Positions 15,606 through 24,353 of a stretch of 56,056 bases of DNA are shown in pieces. The DNA is taken from assembly GCA_016209635.1 (NCBI GenBank), contig JACQWC010000005.1:1-56056 (forward strand), read 5' to 3'. Below the pieces are notes generated by a model. The model was not told the DNA's origin. It saw only the letters and a list, made by a program, of their open reading frames with translations, and did not search any database. This stretch comes from Candidatus Rokuibacteriota bacterium. Lineage in GTDB: Bacteria > Methylomirabilota > Methylomirabilia > Rokubacteriales > CSP1-6. The position numbers were made by a program, and so were the translations under genes. The first letter of the stretch is position 1, and each line of letters opens with the position of its first letter.

Positions 15606-16580
15606 GTGAGCGGAGCGGGCCGGCTCACCCTCGACGACGTCCAGGCCGCCGCCCGGCGGCTCGGCGGGATGATCCATCGCACGCCGGTCGTCAGCTCGCA
15701 GTCGTTCGACGACACGAGCGGCTATCGCGTCTTCCTCAAGTGCGAGAGCCTGCAGCGCGCCGGGTCCTTCAAGATCCGCGGGGCGCTGAACAAGCTCCTC
15801 ACCCTCTCCCCGGCCGAGCGCGCGCGCGGCGTCGTCGCGTTCTCCTCCGGCAATCACGCCCAGGGCGTCGCGCTGGCGGCGAAGCTCACGGGGGCGCGCG
15901 CCGTCGTCTGCATGCCGACCGACGCGCCTCCCATCAAGCTGGAGGCGACGCGCGGGTACGGCGCCGAGGTCGTCTTCTATGACCGGCAGAAGGACGACCG
16001 CGAAGCGGTGGCCCGCCGCATCGCGGAGGAGACGGGGCGGGTGCTCGTGCCGCCGTACGACGACTACGCGATCATGGCCGGCCAGGGCACGGCCGCGCTC
16101 GAGCTGCTCCAGGAGGTTCCGTCGCTCGACGCCCTGGTGACGCCGATCGGCGGCGGAGGGCTGATGGCGGGCTGCGGCACCGTCGCGCGGAGCCTCGTCC
16201 CCGGCATCGCTCTGCTCGGCGTCGAGGCGGACACCGCGAACGACACCTACCTCTCGCTCCGGAAGGGCGAGCGGGTCACGATCCCGCCCCCCTCGACGAT
16301 CGCCGACGGCATCCGGGTGACGAGCCCCGGTGCGCTCACGTTCCCGATTCTGAGGGAGAACCTGGCCGACATCCGCCTGGTCTCCGACGACGAGATCAGG
16401 GCGGCCGTCCGCTTCCTCGCCCTCCGGGCGCACCTGGTCGTGGAGCCCACGGGCGCCGTCGGCGCCGCCGCGGCGCTCGCAGGGAAGCTGGGCGTGGCAG
16501 CGGGCGCGCGCGTCGGGGTGATCCTCTCCGGCGGGAACATCGACCCGGGGCTCTTCGTCTCGATCATCCAGTCGGGCTGA
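15606..16580 (+). CDS. PLP-dependent threonine/serine dehydratase family
   Basis: This 324-residue fold-type II PLP enzyme has the Lys loop GSFKIRGALNK (Schiff-base Lys), the substrate loop SSGNHAQG, and the phosphate-binding GGGGLMAGC. It lacks the C-terminal ACT domain of biosynthetic IlvA, so it matches the short catabolic threonine dehydratase (TdcB) or serine racemase class. The sequence alone does not separate these. It starts with GTG and is a single-gene unit convergent with the next gene. Confidence 0.88.
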   Translation: MSGAGRLTLDDVQAAARRLGGMIHRTPVVSSQSFDDTSGYRVFLKCESLQRAGSFKIRGALNKLLTLSPAERARGVVAFSSGNHAQGVALAAKLTGARAVVCMPTDAPPIKLEATRGYGAEVVFYDRQKDDREAVARRIAEETGRVLVPPYDDYAIMAGQGTAALELLQEVPSLDALVTPIGGGGLMAGCGTVARSLVPGIALLGVEADTANDTYLSLRKGERVTIPPPSTIADGIRVTSPGALTFPILRENLADIRLVSDDEIRAAVRFLALRAHLVVEPTGAVGAAAALAGKLGVAAGARVGVILSGGNIDPGLFVSIIQSG

Positions 16581-16586
16581 GCGCGC

Positions 16587-17522
16587 TCAGCGCACGTGGA
16601 AGGCCGGCACGACCTCGGCGGCCAGGCGCTCCACCTGCTCCAGCACCCGCTCGGGCGGGCACATCGGCCGCGCGATGAACTTCGACCCGCCGCCGCGGAC
16701 GTACTGCTCGAGGCGCTCGGCGAGCAATTCCGGCGGCCCGAAGGCCGTGCAGGCGGCGAGCGTCGCGTCGTCCACCCGCCCGCGCGGGATGAAGGGCGCG
16801 GCGAGCGCGCGGGCGGCGTCGGGGTCGCGGTCGAGACAGTAGTAGAAGAGCGCGCCGAAGTGATCGGACGGCACCTCGCGGCCCGCCTGGCCGGCGAACG
16901 CCTGGACCGTCTCCACGCCGATCCTGAACCGCTCGGGCGTGATGAACGAGGGGATCCAGCCGTCGCCCAGCCGGCCCGCCCGGCGCATCGCGGCCTCGCT
17001 CGAGCCGCCGATCCAGAGGGGCATCGGCCGCTGCACGGGCTTCGGGAGGACGGTGATCCGGTCGAGCCGCCAGAACTCGCCCGCGTAGGTGACCTCGTCC
17101 TCCTCCCAGCACCGCCGGATGATCCGGATCGTCTCGTCGGTCCGCCGTCCACGCTCCTTGAACGGAACGCCCGCGGCCTGGAACTCGCGCTCCTGCTCCA
17201 CGCCGATGCCGAACGCGGGGAGGACGCGCCCGCCCGAGAGGTAGTCGATCATCGCCAGCTCGCGCGCGGCCAGGACAGGGGACCGGAAGGGCGCCACGAG
17301 CACGCTCGGGCCGAACTTGAGCCGGCGGGTGCGCGCGGCGACGGCGGCCATCGTCGTCATCGGCTCGGGCACGGGGAGGGGTGCGGAGAGGCGTTCGGAG
17401 AACCAGAGCGAGTCGATCTCCGTCCGCTCGCAGAGGTCGACGAACCGCCAGAGGAAATCGGCGCCGTCCGCGTCGCGAGGCCACGGCCCGGGCATCACGC
17501 CGATGCGGTACTTGATGCGCAC
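16587..17522 (-). CDS. LLM-class flavin/F420-dependent oxidoreductase
   Basis: The 311-residue protein belongs to the bacterial luciferase-like superfamily: KYRIGVMPGPW, DSLWFSERLSAPLP, RLKFGPSVLVAPFRSP and GRVLPAFGIGVEQEREF. Members use FMN or F420 to oxidise varied substrates; the cofactor cannot be settled here. I placed the start at the GTG at 17522, since an in-frame ATG at 17567 would run through the -35 box of the divergent fadR promoter. Confidence 0.85.
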   Translation of the reverse strand: MRIKYRIGVMPGPWPRDADGADFLWRFVDLCERTEIDSLWFSERLSAPLPVPEPMTTMAAVAARTRRLKFGPSVLVAPFRSPVLAARELAMIDYLSGGRVLPAFGIGVEQEREFQAAGVPFKERGRRTDETIRIIRRCWEEDEVTYAGEFWRLDRITVLPKPVQRPMPLWIGGSSEAAMRRAGRLGDGWIPSFITPERFRIGVETVQAFAGQAGREVPSDHFGALFYYCLDRDPDAARALAAPFIPRGRVDDATLAACTAFGPPELLAERLEQYVRGGGSKFIARPMCPPERVLEQVERLAAEVVPAFHVR

Positions 17523-17560
17523 GGGGGCGACTCTACCACCAAGCCGCCGCTCGCCGGCCA

Positions 17561-17590
17561 TTGACACGGTTTCGCCGCGGCCCGTAGAAT
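17561..17590 (+). promoter_or_regulatory. Strong sigma-70 promoter of fadR
   Basis: A perfect TTGACA (17561-17566), 18 bases, then TAGAAT (17585-17590). This is the best -35/-10 pair in the window. The ATG of fadR is at 17614, giving a leader of about 16 bases. Confidence 0.7.
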
Positions 17591-17603
17591 GAACCGCGAT
17601 TCA
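17590..17603 (+). promoter_or_regulatory. Likely FadR operator
   Basis: TGAACCGCGATTCA is a 14-base palindrome with one mismatched pair, abutting the -10 box. TGA-A...T-TCA half-sites are characteristic of TetR-type FadR operators, and the position would block promoter clearance, so negative autoregulation is likely. Confidence 0.5.
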
Positions 17604-17613
17604 GTCGCCGACG

Positions 17614-18201
17614 ATGCGCGATCCCGACAAGCCACGACAGATCATCGACGCCGCAATCCGAGTCTTCGCGCGCGCCGGGTACTACCACTCGCGTGTCTCG
17701 GATATCGCGCGCGAGGCGGGCATCGCCAGCGGCACCATCTACCTGTACTTCAAGACCAAGGACGAGATCCTCGTCACGCTGTTCCGCGAGAAGATGGCCG
17801 ACTGGGTGGACCACGTGCGCAGAGAGATCTCCGCGGAGCCCGACGCCGTGGCGAAGATCCGGCGGCTCGTCAGGCTCCACTTCACCGTGCTCGAGCGCAA
17901 CCCCGACCTCGCCGAGGTCGTGCAGGTGGAGCTGCGCCAGGGGCACAAGTTCTTCCGGGGCGCCTCGGCGCACGAGGTCTCGGCGTACTTTGCCCTGATC
18001 GCGTCGGTCCTGGAGGAGGGTATCGAGGCGCGGCAGATCAGGGAGGATCTCCCGGTGAAGGTCGCGACCAAGATGCTCTTCGGCGCGATGGATCAGCTCG
18101 CCACCTCGTGGGTGCTCGGCAAGCGCGCGTACCGGCTCACGGACGCCGCCGACGCGGTCGCTGTAATCTTTCTCAAAGGAGTCTGTGCCGATGACGTATG
18201 A
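17614..18201 (+). CDS. fadR: TetR-family fatty-acid regulator, FadR (YsiA) type
   Basis: A 195-residue TetR regulator. The N-terminal HTH (ASGTIYLYFKTKDEIL) and the ligand domain follow Bacillus FadR/YsiA closely, including QVELRQGHKFF and KVATKMLFGAMDQLATSWVL. That protein represses beta-oxidation genes and is released by long-chain acyl-CoA. The gene leads directly, with an 11-base overlap, into an enoyl-CoA hydratase, then an SDR, CoA-transferases and PHA genes, which fits such a role. A palindrome at its promoter suggests autoregulation. Confidence 0.88.
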   Translation: MRDPDKPRQIIDAAIRVFARAGYYHSRVSDIAREAGIASGTIYLYFKTKDEILVTLFREKMADWVDHVRREISAEPDAVAKIRRLVRLHFTVLERNPDLAEVVQVELRQGHKFFRGASAHEVSAYFALIASVLEEGIEARQIREDLPVKVATKMLFGAMDQLATSWVLGKRAYRLTDAADAVAVIFLKGVCADDV

Positions 18202-18964
18202 GACGCTCACGGTAGAGCAGGGAGCGCAATTCGCGGTGATCACGCTGAACCGGCCCCCGGCCAACGCCATCAGCGAACAGCTGGTCCACGACCTGAACGC
18301 GGCGCTCGTGTCCCTCGAGGCCGACGAGGGCGTGCGCGCCGTGATCCTGACCGGCGCGGGCGAGCGGATCTTCTGCGCGGGGGCGGACCTGGGGTCGGCC
18401 TTCTCCGGGGGCAATGTCGACGCGTTCATCCGCTTCGGGAACGGGGTGCTCCGGCGGATCGAGCGCTTTCCCAAGCCGGTCATCGCCGCCATGAACGGCC
18501 ACGCGCTGGGCGGCGGCTGCGAGATCGCGATGGCCTGCCACTTCCGCCTGCTGAAGGAGAGCGCGCGCATGGGGCAGACCGAGTCGAACCTCGGCATCAT
18601 CCCGGGATACGGCGGGACGCAGCGGCTGCCGAGGCTCATCGGCCGGACGAAGGCGCTGGAGTTCCTGATCCTGGGCACGCAGATCCCCGCGCAGGAGTGC
18701 TTGGCGCTGGGCCTCGTCAACCGGCTCACGCGGGAGGGCGAGACGCTGAACGAGGCCAAGGCGCTTGCGCGGCAGCTCGCGAAGCGACCGCCGATCGCCA
18801 CGCGCCTCCTCATCGAGGCGGTCGACGACGGGCTCGAGGCGCCCATCGACAAGGCGCTCGAGATCGAGACCCGCGCCTTCCTCAGGACGCTCCGGACGGA
18901 GGACGCGGCGGAGGGGATCCAGGCCTTCTTCGCGAAGCGCGAGCCGCAGTTCAAGGGGCAGTAG
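18191..18964 (+). CDS. Enoyl-CoA hydratase
   Basis: A 257-residue crotonase with ITLNRPPANAIS, AGERIFCAGADLGSAF, MNGHALGGGCEIAMACHFRL and GQTESNLGIIPGYGGTQRLPRL, so the oxyanion hole and catalytic-Glu regions are intact. I chose ATG 18191, which sits 9 bases after AAAGGAG; the GTG at 18185 is too close to that site. It overlaps the end of fadR and is the first enzyme of the regulator's operon. Confidence 0.92.
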   Translation: MTYETLTVEQGAQFAVITLNRPPANAISEQLVHDLNAALVSLEADEGVRAVILTGAGERIFCAGADLGSAFSGGNVDAFIRFGNGVLRRIERFPKPVIAAMNGHALGGGCEIAMACHFRLLKESARMGQTESNLGIIPGYGGTQRLPRLIGRTKALEFLILGTQIPAQECLALGLVNRLTREGETLNEAKALARQLAKRPPIATRLLIEAVDDGLEAPIDKALEIETRAFLRTLRTEDAAEGIQAFFAKREPQFKGQ

Positions 18965-18965
18965 C

Positions 18966-19715
18966 GTGGACCTCGGCATTCGAGACCGCGTCGCGGTGGT
19001 CACGGGTGGCGCCCGTAGCCTCGGCCGGGCGGATGCGCACGCGCTCGCCGGGGAGGGCTGCCGGGTCGCGGTCCTCGACCTGAACGCGGAGGGTGCCCAG
19101 GAGACGGCGACGGAGATCGCGACGGCGGGCGGGGCGGCGCGGGGCTACGCCTGCGACGTGCGGGACGCGGGGCAGGTCCGCGCGGTCGTGGCCGAGGTCG
19201 CGGGCGCCCTCGGTCCCGTCGACATCTGCGTCAACAACGCGGGCATCATCTACACGCTCGGACAACTCAAGGACATGCGCGACGAGGACTGGGAGCTGAA
19301 CCTCGCCGTCAACCTGACCGGCACCTACAACGTGACGAAGGCGGTGTTCCCCGGCATGCGGGAGCGGCGGTGGGGCCGGATCGTCTGCATGGCGTCCATC
19401 GCGGGGCTGATGGGCGGGTTCGGCCAGACGGCGTACGCGACGACCAAGATGGGGGTGATCGGGTTCGCGCGGTCGGTCGCGCTCGAGGGCGCGCGCTATA
19501 ACGTCACGTCCAACGTGATCGCCCCGGGCATCGTCGGGCCCAATGCCCAGCTGAGCCCGATGTACGAGCGTATGGTCAAGCGCGTGGCCATGCAGCGCGA
19601 GGGCAAGCCCGAGGACGTCGCCAGCGCCGTCACGTTCCTCTGTTCCGAGCGCGCCCGCTACATCACCGGCGCCGTCCTGAGCGTCATGGGCGGGATGGAC
19701 CTGTTCACATTCTAG
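18966..19715 (+). CDS. SDR-family oxidoreductase (3-hydroxyacyl-CoA dehydrogenase-like)
   Basis: A 249-residue classical SDR. It starts with GTG 1 base after the hydratase stop. It has TGGARSLG for cofactor binding with LDLN after strand 2 (an acidic residue favouring NAD), NNAGII, and YATTK as the catalytic pair. The position right after an enoyl-CoA hydratase in a FadR-led operon suggests oxidation of a 3-hydroxyacyl-CoA, but this is inferred from context. Confidence 0.87.
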   Translation: MDLGIRDRVAVVTGGARSLGRADAHALAGEGCRVAVLDLNAEGAQETATEIATAGGAARGYACDVRDAGQVRAVVAEVAGALGPVDICVNNAGIIYTLGQLKDMRDEDWELNLAVNLTGTYNVTKAVFPGMRERRWGRIVCMASIAGLMGGFGQTAYATTKMGVIGFARSVALEGARYNVTSNVIAPGIVGPNAQLSPMYERMVKRVAMQREGKPEDVASAVTFLCSERARYITGAVLSVMGGMDLFTF

Positions 19716-19728
19716 GAGGGAGAAAGCG

Positions 19729-20049
19729 ATGCCGACAGTGAAGGACACTTTCGACCAGATGGCGTCCCGCTTCCGGGCGGACAAGGCGACCGGGACGAGC
19801 GCGGTGATCCAGTACGACATCAGCGGCGAGGGCGGCGGGACGTGGCACGCGATCATCCGGGACGGCGTCTGCGCGGTGAGCGCGGGTGCGGGCGCGAGCC
19901 CGACCCTCACGCTCCAGATGGCGGCGCAGGACTGGCTCGACATGGTCTCCGGCAAGCAGTCCGGCCAGATGCTCTTCATGTCCGGCAAGCTGAAGCTCAA
20001 GGGCGATATGGGGCTCGCGATGAAGCTCGGGTCGATGTTCCAGATGTGA
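19729..20049 (+). CDS. SCP2 sterol-binding domain protein
   Basis: A stand-alone 106-residue SCP2-fold protein: IQYDISGEGGGTWHAII, VSAGAGASPTLTLQMAAQDWLDMVSG, and FMSGKLKLKGDMGLAMKLGSMF. Small SCP2 proteins bind lipids or acyl-CoA and may deliver substrates to the adjacent CoA-transferases. AGGAGG precedes the ATG, and the TGA overlaps the GTG of the next gene. Confidence 0.9.
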   Translation: MPTVKDTFDQMASRFRADKATGTSAVIQYDISGEGGGTWHAIIRDGVCAVSAGAGASPTLTLQMAAQDWLDMVSGKQSGQMLFMSGKLKLKGDMGLAMKLGSMFQM

Positions 20050-21377
20050 GCGACGCCTACTTCGCCTGGGCCGAGCGGCTGTTCGCCCCCGAGCGCCTCG
20101 GGGAGAAGCCCGAGGCGCTCCGGGGGATCCGCGTCCTCGACCTCTCGGTGATCATCTTCGGGCCAGCGACCGCCGACTTCCTCGGCGAGCTGGGCGCCGA
20201 GGTGATCAAGATCGAGATGCCGGGCGCCGGGGACGTGACCCGGATTCTCGGGAACCGATCGTTCTTCTGGAAAAACGTGGGGGTCGCGTTCTTCGGGATG
20301 AACCACTCGAAGCTCCACGTGGGCCTGGACATGCACAAGCCGGCCGGCCAGGAGCTGATCCGCAAGCTGGCGGCGCGCTCCGACATCGTCATCGAGAACT
20401 TCAAGGCGGGGACCCTCGAGGAGAAGTTCGGCATCGGCTACCGGCAGCTCCGCGAGGTGAACCCGCGCCTCATCTACGTCGCGAACACCGGCTTCGGGCA
20501 GTGGGGTCCCTTCTCCCGCGGGCGCGCCTCGTACGACGGGCTCGCGCAGGCAGTGTCCGGCCTCACGTCGATCACCGGCTCGGGGGACGTCCCCACCAAG
20601 ATCGGCAACTACATCGGCGACTGGTTCGGCGCCTGCATGTCGGCACTCGGGGCGCTCGCGGCGCTCCACTGGCGTGAGCGGACGGGCGAGGGCCAGTTCG
20701 TGGAGATGGCGCAGTGCGAGGGGCTGATCCGGGCCATGGACTGGACGTGGCTCTACGCCGGGCTCACCGGACGCGACCGGACGAAGTCCGGCAACCGGGA
20801 TCCCGTCTGGGCGCCGTCGGGCGTCTACCAGTGTCGCGACGGCTGGGTCGCGCTGGTCGCCGGCACCGACGCCGAGTTTCGTGGGCTCGGCCGCCTGCTG
20901 GGCCGGGGGGCACTCGTCCGCGATCCGCGCTTCGCGACGGCGGGCGCCCGGCGCGAGCCCGCAAACGCGGCCGCGCTCGACGAGTTGATCGCGGCCTGGT
21001 GCCGCGAGCGGACGCGCGCGGAGGTGGAGCGCCGGTGCCGGCGGGCCGGCGTGGCCGCGGCGCCGGTGATGACCGCCCGGGACCATTACGAGAGCGCCCA
21101 CTTCCGGCGGCGACGCGCCGTCTGGGAGCACGATGACGTGGTCTACGGGCCGATGGTCGAGTACGGTCCTGCGCCGAAGCTCTCCGCTACGCCCGCGCGC
21201 ATCCGCTGGGCCGGCAAGCCCGTGGGCTTCCACAACGAGTTCGTGTTGAGGAAGATCCTCGGCCTCACCGACGCCGAGATCCGCGCGCTCGAGGCGGACA
21301 AGGTCATCGGCAAGTGGGCCGATCGGGCCGGGCCCAAACCGCCCGACGGGTGGAAGGGCGAGGGACTGCTCCAGTGA
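20046..21377 (+). CDS. CaiB/BaiF (class III) CoA-transferase, first of a pair
   Basis: This 443-residue family III CoA-transferase has an N-terminal RVLDLSVIIFGPATADFLGE, LGAEVIKIE and a C-terminal half typical of CaiB. The residue matching the catalytic Asp of formyl-CoA transferase appears to be Glu225 (AQCEGLIRAM). It overlaps the SCP2 gene and the second CoA-transferase by 4 bases each. The tandem arrangement resembles two-subunit enzymes such as succinyl-CoA:benzylsuccinate CoA-transferase (BbsE/BbsF). Confidence 0.88.
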   Translation: MSDAYFAWAERLFAPERLGEKPEALRGIRVLDLSVIIFGPATADFLGELGAEVIKIEMPGAGDVTRILGNRSFFWKNVGVAFFGMNHSKLHVGLDMHKPAGQELIRKLAARSDIVIENFKAGTLEEKFGIGYRQLREVNPRLIYVANTGFGQWGPFSRGRASYDGLAQAVSGLTSITGSGDVPTKIGNYIGDWFGACMSALGALAALHWRERTGEGQFVEMAQCEGLIRAMDWTWLYAGLTGRDRTKSGNRDPVWAPSGVYQCRDGWVALVAGTDAEFRGLGRLLGRGALVRDPRFATAGARREPANAAALDELIAAWCRERTRAEVERRCRRAGVAAAPVMTARDHYESAHFRRRRAVWEHDDVVYGPMVEYGPAPKLSATPARIRWAGKPVGFHNEFVLRKILGLTDAEIRALEADKVIGKWADRAGPKPPDGWKGEGLLQ

Positions 21378-22651
21378 GCCGGTGGGAGCACTGGATCCGC
21401 GCCGAGGAGGACCCCGAGCGGGTCTCGGGGAAGCCCGAGGCGCTCGACGACCTCACGGTGCTCGATCTCTCGCACGGCCATTACGGCGCCCTCCTCGCCG
21501 CGACCTACCTGGCGGAGCTGGGCGCCGAGGTCATCAAGATCGAGCCGCCGGAGGGCGATCCGGCGCGCGCGTGGGGACCGCCCGACGCCGCCGTGGCGGG
21601 CGAGGGGCTCGCCTTCGTCGCGGAAGCGCGGAACCGCTACCACATGACCCTCGACTGGAGATCGGCTCGGGGCCGGCGGCTCCTGCGCGGCCTCGCGGGG
21701 CGGGCCGACGTGCTGGTCGAGGGCTTCGCACCAGGCCATCTCGACCGCCTCGGGCTCGGCTACCGCCAGCTCTCCCGGCTCAATCCGCGGCTCGTGTACG
21801 TCGCGTGCTCGGCGTACGGGCACTTCGGCCCGCTGGCGCCCGGGCAGCCGCGCGAGTACGACCTCATCGACCAGGCGCTCTCGGGCCTCGTCCACATCAC
21901 CGGGGACCCGGACGGCCCGCCCGAGCGCGTCGGGTGCTGGATCGGCGCGTATGCGCAGGCGGCCTGGGCGGCGATGGCGACGCTCGCCGCGCTCTCGTGG
22001 CGTCGGACCTCGGGCCGGGGGCAGATGATCGACATCTCGGGCGCCGAGGCCCTCATGCGCTATCTCGAGTACAGCGTCCTCCTCTACCACACGACCCGCG
22101 AGGTCCGCGGGCGGACCGGGCTCTACGAGCTCGCGGTCTTCCCGTACACGTTCGTGCGCGTGCGCGACGGCTACGCGTTCATCGCCGGGTACACGGACCC
22201 GAACTTCGGCGCGCTCTGCCGCGTCATGGGTCGCCCGGAGCTGGCGCACGACCCGCGGTTCAACACGACGCTGCAGCGGACCACGCACGCGAACGAAGTG
22301 GCGCTGCGGGCCGAGATCGAAAAATGGTCGGTGAACCTGAACGCGGGTGAGATACTCGACAAGGTGCTTGCGGATCCGGGACCGGGGACCGTCGTGTTCG
22401 GACCGATGAACACGCCGACCCGCACCCTCGCGGAGGAGCACTGGTGGGAGCGCGGCTGCTTCCGGAGGATCCAGGATCCCCTCTACGGCGAGCTGGTCTT
22501 GCAGATGCCGGCGTGGCGCATGACGCGAACGCCGCCGCGCCTCCGGTGGCCCTGCCGGCCCGTCGGCTACCACAACGCGCATCTGTACGCGAAGTACTTC
22601 GGCCTCGGTCCGCGTCGGCTGGCCGAGCTCAAGGAGGAGGGGGTTCTCTGA
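21374..22651 (+). CDS. CaiB/BaiF (class III) CoA-transferase, second of a pair
   Basis: A 425-residue paralogue of the preceding gene, sharing KPEALDDLTVLDLS, LAELGAEVIKIEPP, NPRLVYVACSAYGHFGP and the C-terminal PVGYHN motif. As in its partner the expected catalytic Asp position is Glu, again residue 225 (SGAEALMRY). It overlaps the first gene as GTGA and ends 2 bases before phaC, so it is probably co-translated with both. A heteromeric enzyme moving CoA between organic acids is the simplest idea. Confidence 0.88.
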   Translation: MSRWEHWIRAEEDPERVSGKPEALDDLTVLDLSHGHYGALLAATYLAELGAEVIKIEPPEGDPARAWGPPDAAVAGEGLAFVAEARNRYHMTLDWRSARGRRLLRGLAGRADVLVEGFAPGHLDRLGLGYRQLSRLNPRLVYVACSAYGHFGPLAPGQPREYDLIDQALSGLVHITGDPDGPPERVGCWIGAYAQAAWAAMATLAALSWRRTSGRGQMIDISGAEALMRYLEYSVLLYHTTREVRGRTGLYELAVFPYTFVRVRDGYAFIAGYTDPNFGALCRVMGRPELAHDPRFNTTLQRTTHANEVALRAEIEKWSVNLNAGEILDKVLADPGPGTVVFGPMNTPTRTLAEEHWWERGCFRRIQDPLYGELVLQMPAWRMTRTPPRLRWPCRPVGYHNAHLYAKYFGLGPRRLAELKEEGVL

Positions 22652-22653
22652 CC

Positions 22654-23778
22654 ATGGGCCAGGAACGGTTCGCGGACGTCGTGGAGCGGTTCACGAACGG
22701 ATACGAGCGGCTGGCCGCCGCCTCGCCCGAGACCATCCGGCAGTGGCAGGAGGAGATGGACCGTAACTTCAAGCGGATGAAGAACCTCGCCGGGATGGTC
22801 CTGGACCCGCAGGAGCCCAGGACGGGCCAGACGCCGCGCGAGGAGGTGTACAAGAAGAACAAGTCGCGCCTCTACCGCTACGCGTCCCGACGCGCCTACC
22901 GGACGCCGGTCCTCTTCGTGCCGAACCTCGGCATCAGCCGGCCCTACATCTTCGACCTCCTGCCGCACGGCAGCTTCATCGAGCACATGACGCGGGAGGG
23001 GTTCGACTTCTACCTGCTCGACTGGGGCGTGTTCGGGCCCGAGGACAACGACCTGACGGTCGAGGACTGCGCCACCAAGATCCTGCCGCGTATGGCCCGG
23101 AAGGTCCTCGAGTCGTCGGGCGCGAGCGAGCTGACCGTGCTCGGCTACTGCATGGGCGCTCCCGTCTCGGCGTCGTTCGTCGCCTCCCACCCCGAGGTGC
23201 CGGTCCGGAACTTCATCAACATGGCGGGGCCAATCGACTTCTCGAGGGTCGGCCTCTTCGGGCTCTGGCTCGACAAGAAGTACTTCAACGTCGACCGGTT
23301 CGTGGACACGCTGGGCTCGATTCCCGCCGATCTCGTCAAGGCCGGCTTCAAGCTCCTCAAGCCGACGATGGACCTCTCCACAAACCTCAATCTCTGGTGG
23401 AATCTCTGGAACGACAAGTACGTGGAGGGGTTCAACGCGCTCAACAAGTGGGCCAACGAGTACGTCGCCTTTCCCGGCGAGTTCTTCCGTCAGTGGGTGC
23501 GCGACTTCTACCAGGAGAACAAGCTCTATCGGGGCGAGCTGGTCCTGGGCGGCCGGCCCGTGCGCCTCGGCGCGATCACGTGCCCCGTCCTGGTGATCGG
23601 CGCCAAGGAGGACTACATCGCGCCGCCCGAGTGTGTCCGCGCGCTCGTGGACGCCGTCGGGAGCCGCGAGCGGGAGTATGTGGAGCTGCCCGGTGGACAC
23701 ATCTCGCTCATCGCCGGGCGGGGGGCCTCGGTCCACTGCTGGCCCCGGGTGACGGCCTGGCTCGGCCCGCGCTCGTGA
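22654..23778 (+). CDS. phaC: Class III PHA synthase catalytic subunit PhaC
   Basis: The 374-residue length fits class III/IV PhaC. The lipase-like box is GYCMGA with catalytic Cys166; the other triad members are Asp320 (GAKEDYIAPP) and His349 (GGHIS). N-terminal PVLFVPNLGISRPYIFDL and DWGVFGPEDNDLT are also typical. It polymerises (R)-3-hydroxyacyl-CoA at the granule surface. A very strong AAGGAGGAGG lies before the ATG. The PhaE-like partner follows after 65 bases. Confidence 0.95.
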   Translation: MGQERFADVVERFTNGYERLAAASPETIRQWQEEMDRNFKRMKNLAGMVLDPQEPRTGQTPREEVYKKNKSRLYRYASRRAYRTPVLFVPNLGISRPYIFDLLPHGSFIEHMTREGFDFYLLDWGVFGPEDNDLTVEDCATKILPRMARKVLESSGASELTVLGYCMGAPVSASFVASHPEVPVRNFINMAGPIDFSRVGLFGLWLDKKYFNVDRFVDTLGSIPADLVKAGFKLLKPTMDLSTNLNLWWNLWNDKYVEGFNALNKWANEYVAFPGEFFRQWVRDFYQENKLYRGELVLGGRPVRLGAITCPVLVIGAKEDYIAPPECVRALVDAVGSREREYVELPGGHISLIAGRGASVHCWPRVTAWLGPRS

Positions 23779-23843
23779 GACCGGCGAAGCCTTGGCGCAG
23801 AGCGTCAACATGGGCTACCATGGCCTCGAGGGGTCGGTGACCG

Positions 23844-24353
23844 ATGGCTGACACCGCGTCAACCCAGCAGCTCTTCGACATGTGGAAGAAGCAGGTCGAG
23901 GAGGGCGCCCAGGCCTGGGCGCGCCTCGTCAACCAGGCGCCCGGCGCCGCCGCCGATCCGTTCGCGTTCTGGCGCCCGGTGATCGAGCAGGGGCTCCAGA
24001 CCTGGTCGCGGACCGTCGGCCAGATCCCGCTGACGCCGGACCTCATGGGCCAGTGGAAGCAGCTCGTCGACCAGTGGATCGACGCGTGGTCGCGCGCGCT
24101 CGCCCAGGCGATGGGCACCGAGGGGTTCGCGCAGATGCTCGGGCGCTACCTCGACCAGTGGCTCGTCGCCCAGGGCCCGCTCAAGCGCGCGACCGATCAG
24201 TCGGTCGAGAACACGCTCGTCGCGCTCAACCTGCCGTCGCGCACCCAGGTCACGGGGATCGCGAAGCAGATCGTCGAGCTCGAGGAGCGGATCGAGGGGC
24301 TCGAGGACACCATCTCCACGCTTCTCAAACGACTCGACAAGGAGCCACGATGA
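23844..24353 (+). CDS. PhaE-like PHA synthase subunit
   Basis: A 169-residue, mostly helical protein. The last 45 residues (LPSRTQVTGIAKQIVELEER, then a coiled coil) match the C-terminal signature of PhaE/PhaR-type subunits of class III/IV synthases, with the LPSRTQV element and a heptad helix. The N-terminal part is Trp-rich and resembles phasins. It is shorter than classical PhaE. Its place between phaC and phaJ supports a role as the synthase partner. Confidence 0.85.
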   Translation: MADTASTQQLFDMWKKQVEEGAQAWARLVNQAPGAAADPFAFWRPVIEQGLQTWSRTVGQIPLTPDLMGQWKQLVDQWIDAWSRALAQAMGTEGFAQMLGRYLDQWLVAQGPLKRATDQSVENTLVALNLPSRTQVTGIAKQIVELEERIEGLEDTISTLLKRLDKEPR

